A DNA stretch of 64,000 bases from contig NW_020825288.1 in the NCBI RefSeq assembly GCF_003286085.1, forward strand, positions 24,304,001-24,368,000, in the 5' to 3' direction. Shown here piece after piece: positions 59,374-64,000 of the stretch; the first letter of the stretch is position 1; each line of letters starts with the position of its first letter. The notes below the pieces were generated by a model, which saw nothing but the letters and a program-made list of their open reading frames with translations, had not been told where the DNA came from and did no database searches. The stretch is from Drosophila persimilis. Lineage: Eukaryota; Arthropoda; Insecta; Diptera; Drosophilidae. The position numbers and the translations under genes are program-made.

Positions 59374-60573
59374 TTCCCCGATTCCCCAACCGAAATGTTG
59401 TTCCCTCCCTATATTGCCCAGCCCTGCAAATTTGCCTGCTGCCGCGCCTCCACATCGATATCGACCTCTGTGCCGCGCTATAGCCAGAATGCGATCCGTC
59501 GTAGTTCTCCCAGCAGCTTCTCCCAGAGCTACAGCCAGAGTCAGAGCCAGTGCCAGACCCCTCCTCCGCCCAGGCCCCCGGCGGTGGGATTTGAGCCCAC
59601 GAGAGTGTACCAGGGGCAGCACAGCCAGAGTCTGGCAGAGAAGCCTCTCAGCCGCAAGTCCTACACCATGGTGCCCATCATTAAGCCGGCCTCTTCGATG
59701 CCCAGCGGCCTGGCTGCCGCCCACCCGGCAGCTCCTATCGTCAATAGCGGCTCCCTGATGCAGGTGGAGGGCAAGCCCCTAGATGGGGACACTGCCGGCT
59801 CCCAGTACCACAGCTCGCAGCCGAATCTCCTGAGCAACAGCTTTGCCACCCCGAAGCATGACTACCATCGCTCCAGTTCGAATATGAATCTGCACCTGAA
59901 TGGGAGCGGCGGGAGCGGGAGCACGGCTCAGTCGAAGGGCTTTGCTCCGAGCTCGACCCCAGCTCCGGCACCGACTCCAGTCAGCCGCTATGGCCTGCGA
60001 CCTGGTGCGGTCATTGAGCGCCGTACCACGCCCTACTACTACCACGAGCTGCTGCAGAAGAATGTCTTTGATTCGAGTCTGAATCTCCTTGAGAAGAACA
60101 AGAACAGCAACCTCAAGCTGGAGCAGCCATCGTCTGTCCCGGACAGCCACGTGGTGGTGGGCAAGAGGGCGCCCATGGCCAAGCCACAGCAGCGACTGCT
60201 AAGCGGCAATCCGCGGAGCAGCTATGGAGGCGGCGGCTGTTATCCCTCATCCTCCAGTTCTGTCAGCAATCTTCTGGGGAATGGCAATGGGAATGACGAG
60301 GGCGGCAGCGATGGCACTTTGGTCGATGATGATGACATTGGGGGAGGCGAGGATGCTAGAAACTTTAGCTTGGCCTTCAATAACCTCACCAATCAGATTG
60401 CCAGTTTGAATAATTCTAGTAGTAGCAGCAACCATAACAACAACCAGAACAACCAGAACAACAACAACAGCAACAGCAATAATATTAATAACTACAACAA
60501 TAATAATAATAGTGCTCACAATAATGCTGATTCCAACAACAATGTTGGCCAAAGTAACGAATGCATTGCATGA
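59374..60573 (+). CDS. pyd: pyd alternative terminal exon, Ser/Pro/Asn-rich tail
   Basis: The acceptor GCATAACAG ends at 59373. In phase 0 with the GUK exon it reads FPDSPTEMLFPPYIAQPCKF and continues for 399 residues to TGA (60571-60573). The N-terminal part has cysteines and an SQ-rich run (SSFSQSYSQSQSQCQ) then PPPRPPAV. The middle has a motif RRTTPYYYHELLQKNVFDSS, and the end is an Asn-rich tract (about 60422-60545). It has no folded domain. I see no in-phase internal donor, so I read it as a terminal exon giving a 1217-residue form from the 34354 start. An internal splice that keeps part of it cannot be excluded. Confidence 0.82.
   Translation, partial: FPDSPTEMLFPPYIAQPCKFACCRASTSISTSVPRYSQNAIRRSSPSSFSQSYSQSQSQCQTPPPPRPPAVGFEPTRVYQGQHSQSLAEKPLSRKSYTMVPIIKPASSMPSGLAAAHPAAPIVNSGSLMQVEGKPLDGDTAGSQYHSSQPNLLSNSFATPKHDYHRSSSNMNLHLNGSGGSGSTAQSKGFAPSSTPAPAPTPVSRYGLRPGAVIERRTTPYYYHELLQKNVFDSSLNLLEKNKNSNLKLEQPSSVPDSHVVVGKRAPMAKPQQRLLSGNPRSSYGGGGCYPSSSSSVSNLLGNGNGNDEGGSDGTLVDDDDIGGGEDARNFSLAFNNLTNQIASLNNSSSSSNHNNNQNNQNNNNSNSNNINNYNNNNNSAHNNADSNNNVGQSNECIA
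60422..60545 (+). repeat. AAC/AAT codon repeat (Asn-rich tract)
   Basis: Interrupted AAC, AAT and CAG codons encode an Asn/Gln-rich low-complexity stretch near the end of the 59374 exon. Confidence 0.9.
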
Positions 60574-60927
60574 GAATCGGTGTTAATTTAGTTGAAAAGT
60601 TTGGAGGAAAGCTTCTTCCCCGAAAGAATGGCTTACATCGTTCCCGTTGCGGCACAACTGGCTTTTCAACTGAATGAAGAATCCCTGTCTATCCTCCCAC
60701 TCTCTTTGTAATTATTGCATGTAGTTGTTGACACTAAATTATTCATAAGGTATGCCCCCAACACTCACATCCATGATCTGTGTGTAACCTCTACTCGCTA
60801 CTCCTTACTGTATGTACATATAATATGTGTGACTAAATGCATGTAGAGATGTCATGAATATCACGTAACCTGAGGAGAGCCCGGAAATTGTCATTGCCTG
60901 GGAGGGAAAGCTAGGAGGGACAGGATC

Positions 60928-61135
60928 TAAATACTCGAAAGATGAACGTGCCTTAAACGCCTCTCGCTGCATATCTTACTAGTTTTTTGTGCAACGAGAT
61001 CAAAATACTACTCGATGAGAGTCTTAAACGTAACTCGCTGCAATTCCTACTCGTTGCATTTATTACTCGTTTTTGTTCTGCAACGAAATATAAATACTCT
61101 TAAATACTTTACTCGTTATTACTCGTTATTGCATT
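60928..61135 (+). repeat. degenerate tandem repeat with CTTAAACG and ACTCG words
   Basis: Unit 1 (about 60928-61002) and unit 2 (about 61003-61089) share AAATACT, CTTAAACG, CTCGCTGCA, a TTACT...GTTTTT stretch and GCAACGA in the same order. A partial third unit follows, rich in ACTCGTTATT. Confidence 0.7.
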
Positions 61136-61574
61136 TTCCCCGAGTTTCTCCCCCAATTAATGACAATTTTCCATCTCCACAACCCAAACTCTCCATCAAT
61201 ATCCAACAGATTATTCTCCCAAATTAAAAATTTTACATATTTTAGCCTAAGTCTACATATATCTGCAAAAATGTCCATTGACACATTTTTGCACTATATA
61301 TTTTTTTTCTATAAAGTTGCTAACTAAATGTTTTTCGTTTTCATTTGTTTCTTTTATTTACATACCGAAAAAATACCACAAAAATACCAAACAAAATACA
61401 TCATCATGGTCATTTCCCGCTTAATCATCCCGTAAAACTCGATGCATATATTAAACCACACGAAAAATAATCAAAAATGTCCTCGTCCAAAACCAACTAA
61501 AATCGAAATCAAAACCAAAAATATACAAAAAAAAAAAAAACAATACTATATACCAAAAATATCTTGTGTTCGTC

Positions 61575-61668
61575 CACACACACACACACACATCTACAAA
61601 CAATCAAAATGCTTGGCAATCGAACGCAATCGTCTCTCAATCAATCAATCGAATCAATCAATCAATCG
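61575..61668 (+). repeat. CA and TCAA microsatellites
   Basis: A CA dinucleotide run (61575-61592) and a TCAA/TCGA tetramer array (61637-61668). Confidence 0.9.
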
Positions 61669-61875
61669 CATAATCTGTTATGTTTCATCAACGTTTCTTG
61701 TTGCTGTTATTGCGTTTTCTCAATTACCAACAAAATACCAAATACCAAATGTTTTGGTTGCTCTCAACGCGCTAAATTTAAAAACAAAAATACAACCAAT
61801 TTTATTGCTAAAAATACTATAACTTTCTGCCGAACGAACCACAAAAAAAAAACCGAAACGAACAAAAACCCCCAG

Positions 61876-62109
61876 CCCGTAGAATCCCTCTCCGATGATT
61901 TCCTATTCCCCATGACCACATCCCGTCTATCGTATGCATCAAGTCCCGAATCCGATTTGGAACTGAGTCCGGGCCCATCCGCATCATTGTCGCTTGGCAA
62001 TTTGCCGCAGTTGGTGAAAGCGAGCTCAGATCCATCGATTGCCACTAACCAGGATAACTTGGATAGGGATAGAGACATAATTGGTGAAGGACTACCACCT
62101 CCATATACG
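61876..62109 (+). CDS. pyd: pyd C-terminal exon 1 after GUK (PVESLSDDFLFP)
   Basis: Seventy-eight codons, phase 0 at both ends, run from CCC after CCCCCAG (61875) to ACG before GTAAGA (62110). The protein reads PVESLSDDFLFPMTTSRLSY, then ASSPESDLELSPGPSASLSL, then ...SSDPSIATNQDNLDRDRDIIGEGLPPPYT. The Ser/Asp-rich layout with SSDPS and DNLD blocks resembles the segment just after GUK in ZO-1. PPPYT (PPxY) is a candidate WW-domain ligand, the motif type by which junction scaffolds contact Hippo-pathway proteins. The acceptor has a poor pyrimidine tract, which suits regulated use against the 58401 and 59374 exons. An acceptor a few bases away would break the frame. Confidence 0.87.
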
Positions 62110-62336
62110 GTAAGAGGCCACAGAAGAAACCACAAATCAGTTCAAGCATGCGCTTCCACTAAAACAAAAAAAAACAAAAACAGAAACAGAAACATCTCGA
62201 GTTTTTCAAGCGCCCAATCTCTAATACCATCAATGATCCAATCTCAGTATCTAATTTATTTCGCTACCCTTCAATCTCCGATCTGCAACCCAATCCACAC
62301 GCAATGCACTGGTGATTGCACCGCTCTCCAACACAG

Positions 62337-62959
62337 GTACCCTACGATCACGGCGTTCCAGGGAACCCGGCCAATCGCCGCCAAACGGTGGACGCCAGCA
62401 AGTACGCGATCTACGGCACCAGTGTGCCCCAGCAGCTGCAGCAGCAGCAGCAGCCGGGAGGAGATCCCGCCGCAGCCAGACCACAGTCCCTGTACGGCAT
62501 CAATGCCCCCGATCTGCCACCGCGCATCGATCGTCAGTCCAAGCCAGGAGATCTCCCACTAAACACTTCTGGATCCTCATCGCGCAACGGCAGTTCGGCC
62601 GGCACTCTGGGACGCTCGGCACAGGAGCGGCTGTTCGGCAAGCCAGTGGTCCAGGATGATGTCCAGGCGGAGTACATAACCCGCAATGCTCTGGTCGGGT
62701 CTGGGTCCACTGCCGACACCATTGAACGGCAGCAGCAGCAGCAGCAACAGCAGCAGCACCAGGCCTCTCTGGAGCGACAGGCTCGAATGAACGCGGCCAT
62801 GGGCAGTCCCGCCCAGCTGAAGGCCAACGGAGGAGGCGCCTCCACCTACGACAGTGTGTCCAGCTACGATTCGTACAACAACACGCAGATGGCCATGCAG
62901 AACCTGGGCCGACTGGGTCCCAATGCGCCCGATGATCTCAAATCAGTGCCAAATGCAAG
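62337..62959 (+). CDS. pyd: pyd C-terminal exon 2, Gln-rich
   Basis: The exon starts at GTA after CCAACACAG (62336), phase 0, and ends with two codon bases (AG) before GTAAGC (62960). It begins VPYDHGVPGNPANRRQTVD and contains two CAG-encoded Gln runs (about 62430-62454 and 62730-62757), LPPRIDRQSKPGD and STYDSVSSYDSYNNTQM. There is no folded domain and the tail is disordered. The Tyr-containing repeats could be kinase sites, which is inference. The intron before it is 227 bases. Confidence 0.92.
62430..62757 (+). repeat. two CAG codon repeats (polyglutamine)
   Basis: CAG runs at about 62430-62454 and 62730-62757 inside the 62337 exon. A third lies at about 26598-26628 in the 26257 exon. Confidence 0.9.
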
Positions 62960-63028
62960 GTAAGCCAGACTACACCCTCGAAATGATCAACAAATCTGTA
63001 ATTTGAATCATTTATGTGTATTTTTCAG

Positions 63029-63177
63029 TGGTCGCCCCTTGCCGCCTGTTGGCCAATCGCATGATTATGGCCGCACACCGCACGATCATCGCAGCTTTGG
63101 TGGGGCCAACGATCTGAATCGCCAGAGCAGCCCAGGCCGACCCCACTATCATGAAATGAATGCGTCCCGTAATATCG
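63029..63177 (+). CDS. pyd: pyd C-terminal exon 3
   Basis: The exon runs from TGG after TTTTTCAG (63028) to a G before GTAAGT (63178). It completes AG+T (Ser) and encodes GRPLPPVGQSHDYGRTPHDH, then RSFGGANDLNRQSSPGRPHY and HEMNASRNI, leaving one codon base. It is 149 bases with strong splice signals on both sides. It is disordered, with a proline motif (RPLPPVG) that could bind SH3 domains. Confidence 0.93.
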
Positions 63178-63241
63178 GTAAGTCTGACCATCTCTAGGTC
63201 TTCCAGATCCGGATCTAACTGAAGGCTATGTCTGATTATAG

Positions 63242-63341
63242 ATCCACGTAATGGCACTCCGCAGCGTCCCTCGAATTTGGGCCTCGAAAGCAGTCCCCGC
63301 AAGCCTTTGGTGGAGACCAAAACGGATTACGGCAAATACAG
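63242..63341 (+). CDS. pyd: pyd C-terminal exon 4
   Basis: The exon starts after GATTATAG (63241), completes G+AT (Asp) and reads PRNGTPQRPSNLGLESSPRK, then PLVETKTDYGKY. It ends with two codon bases (AG) before GTAATG (63342). It is 100 bases with a 64-base intron before it. The outgoing phase fits the local exon at 63563. The same phase would also allow joining to further exons beyond the window, which I consider likely for longer forms. Confidence 0.9.
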
Positions 63342-63562
63342 GTAATGTGCGGGACTATCCTGGGCTATTTATCCAGTCTGGGAATCTGTGTATATAGCCC
63401 CTGAATCGGTTGTAATATAAACAAACTCTTTACTCTCTCTTTCTCCTGCTCCGTTGGTATCGTTTCGTTTCACTTTCGCATGCATCTCGATTGCGTTTGT
63501 ATCTTTCTGTCTCTCTCTTTCTCTCTTTAAATATATATTATATGTGTAATGTACTCCATTAG

Positions 63563-63866
63563 ACGCTATCATTTACATGTGCCCCATTTGCACCATTTGC
63601 ATTTAATGCACTCGCTCTCACCCTCCTCGTCCAAGCTCTCGCCTGCACCTTTCAATAGGCCAATGCCTTTGCCTCTGCCCTGTGCCCTTCAGCTGAATCA
63701 GCAGCAAGTAAGCAGCCATCGCTTGCATCTGTCATCTGGAGTCGGAGTTGGAGGAGGAGGAGCCTACGATCGGCGACCCATAGCTGCGCCACGTCTGCAT
63801 GCTTCCCTGATGCCACCACCACCAGCCCTGATGTCCAGTGTCTCAGCCTACGATACGCTCGTCTGA
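63563..63866 (+). CDS. pyd: pyd terminal exon (His/Pro/Ser-rich)
   Basis: After TACTCCATTAG (63562) the exon completes AG+A (Arg) and reads RYHLHVPHLHHLHLMHSLSP, continuing to VSAYDTLV and TGA (63864-63866). It ends the main chain at residue 1287 (34354 start). The His/Leu-rich start is unusual. The C-terminus DTLV fits a class I PDZ ligand (T-x-V-type end), so the tail could bind PDZ domains, perhaps those of Pyd itself; this is inference. An in-frame CAA followed by GTAAGC at 63708 is a possible alternative donor, which would remove the last 52 residues and the stop. Confidence 0.8.
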
Positions 63867-64000
63867 AAAACGACAACGAAAATGCACTAGAAGAGACTAC
63901 ATTCTATTTACCATTTGAATGAACCTTTAAGGCCTTCCTTAATATTCTCCCTCTCTACTTTTGTAAATAAAACCCTCGACCCTGAACCCTGAAAGTGCAA
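63867..64000 (+). terminator. 3' UTR with polyA signal AATAAA
   Basis: A short AT-rich 3' UTR follows the stop. AATAAA lies at 63966-63971, 100 bases after it. The cleavage site would lie at or just past the right edge of the window. Confidence 0.7.

Larger units (their letters stand above)
60574..61875. other. 3' UTR of the 59374 form, or intron of the main form
   Basis: There is no coding exon. The first part follows the TGA and would be 3' UTR of the alternative form. No canonical AATAAA is seen; AATATA (near 61085) and ATTAAA (near 61222 and 61448) are weaker options. A degenerate tandem repeat with ACTCG words spans about 60928-61135. CA (61575-61592) and TCAA (61637-61668) arrays precede the acceptor at 61875. 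Confidence 0.55.
2672..63866 (+). other. pyd: pyd transcription unit (translated span seen in window)
   Basis: This is the span from the first recognisable coding exon to the last stop codon. The exons share compatible splice phases and together encode alternative N-termini, three PDZ domains, SH3, a guanylate-kinase-like domain and disordered C-terminal tails, in the order known for ZO-1/Polychaetoid. The family acts as a submembrane scaffold at adherens and tight-junction-like contacts. At least one exon lies upstream of the window, because the 2672 exon begins inside a codon. Further exons may lie downstream, because the donor at 63342 could skip the local terminal exon. Gene identity is from recognition of the core domains; exon joins are deduced from splice signals and phase, not from transcripts. 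Confidence 0.93.

Noticed and set aside
61564..61875. Upstream extension of the 61876 reading frame
   Set aside because: The open frame continues leftward, but through CA and TCAA microsatellites and A-rich sequence. The AG at 61875 gives a clean phase-0 exon, so the extension is intron.

Overview
The window is insect nuclear DNA and almost certainly comes from a Drosophila species. It has long AT-rich introns full of microsatellites, short coding exons with GT...AG borders and Drosophila-style 5' leaders. Most of it (about 2.67 kb to the right edge, plus strand) is one transcription unit whose translated exons I recognise as polychaetoid (pyd, also called Tamou), the fly ZO-1 homologue. Pyd is a junctional MAGUK scaffold. 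I cannot name the species from this sequence alone.

Layout of pyd. One upstream exon (2672-2756) starts and ends inside codons, so at least one earlier exon must lie elsewhere. Four blocks carrying their own ATG follow: 22736-23106 plus 23189-23726, then 26257-26934, 34354-34437 and 50341-50379. All four end exactly on a codon boundary, so each can splice in phase to 53245, the first exon of the shared core. The core encodes PDZ1 (53245-53414 plus the start of 55945-57549), PDZ2, PDZ3 and SH3 (55945-57549), and a catalytically dead guanylate-kinase domain (57608-58202). After the GUK exon there are three in-phase 3' choices: a short 37-residue tail (58401-58514), a 399-residue Ser/Pro/Asn-rich tail ending in a stop (59374-60573), or the main chain 61876-62109, 62337-62959, 63029-63177, 63242-63341 and 63563-63866. 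The last exon is followed by an AATAAA at the window edge. Counted from the 34354 start, the core ends at residue 818 and the two long tails give proteins of 1217 or 1287 residues. The N-terminal modules vary the scaffold's head, the core does the junction binding, and the tails vary the disordered C-terminus.

Other genes. A three-exon minus-strand gene for a secreted DUF1091-family protein (29723-30404) sits inside a pyd intron with its own TATA box and polyA signal. A tRNA-Arg(TCG) gene (26025-26097, minus) lies just upstream of the 26257 start codon.

Non-coding structure. The most interesting signal is a textbook zero-length recursive splice site (pyrimidine tract, CAG then GTGAGT) at 41303/41304, inside the 18.8-kb intron between 34437 and 53245, with a second GTGAGT 59 bases downstream. 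Other observations are a recurring CTGCTAAGCYAC motif family, CGATA-rich clusters that look like BEAF/DREF sites, an AP-1/CRE/GAGA-rich module at 5.6-6.3 kb, candidate Tc1-like remnants and an LTR-like segment, a tandem repeat near 48.1 kb and many microsatellites. I found no CRISPR array, bacterial gene or intact transposon.
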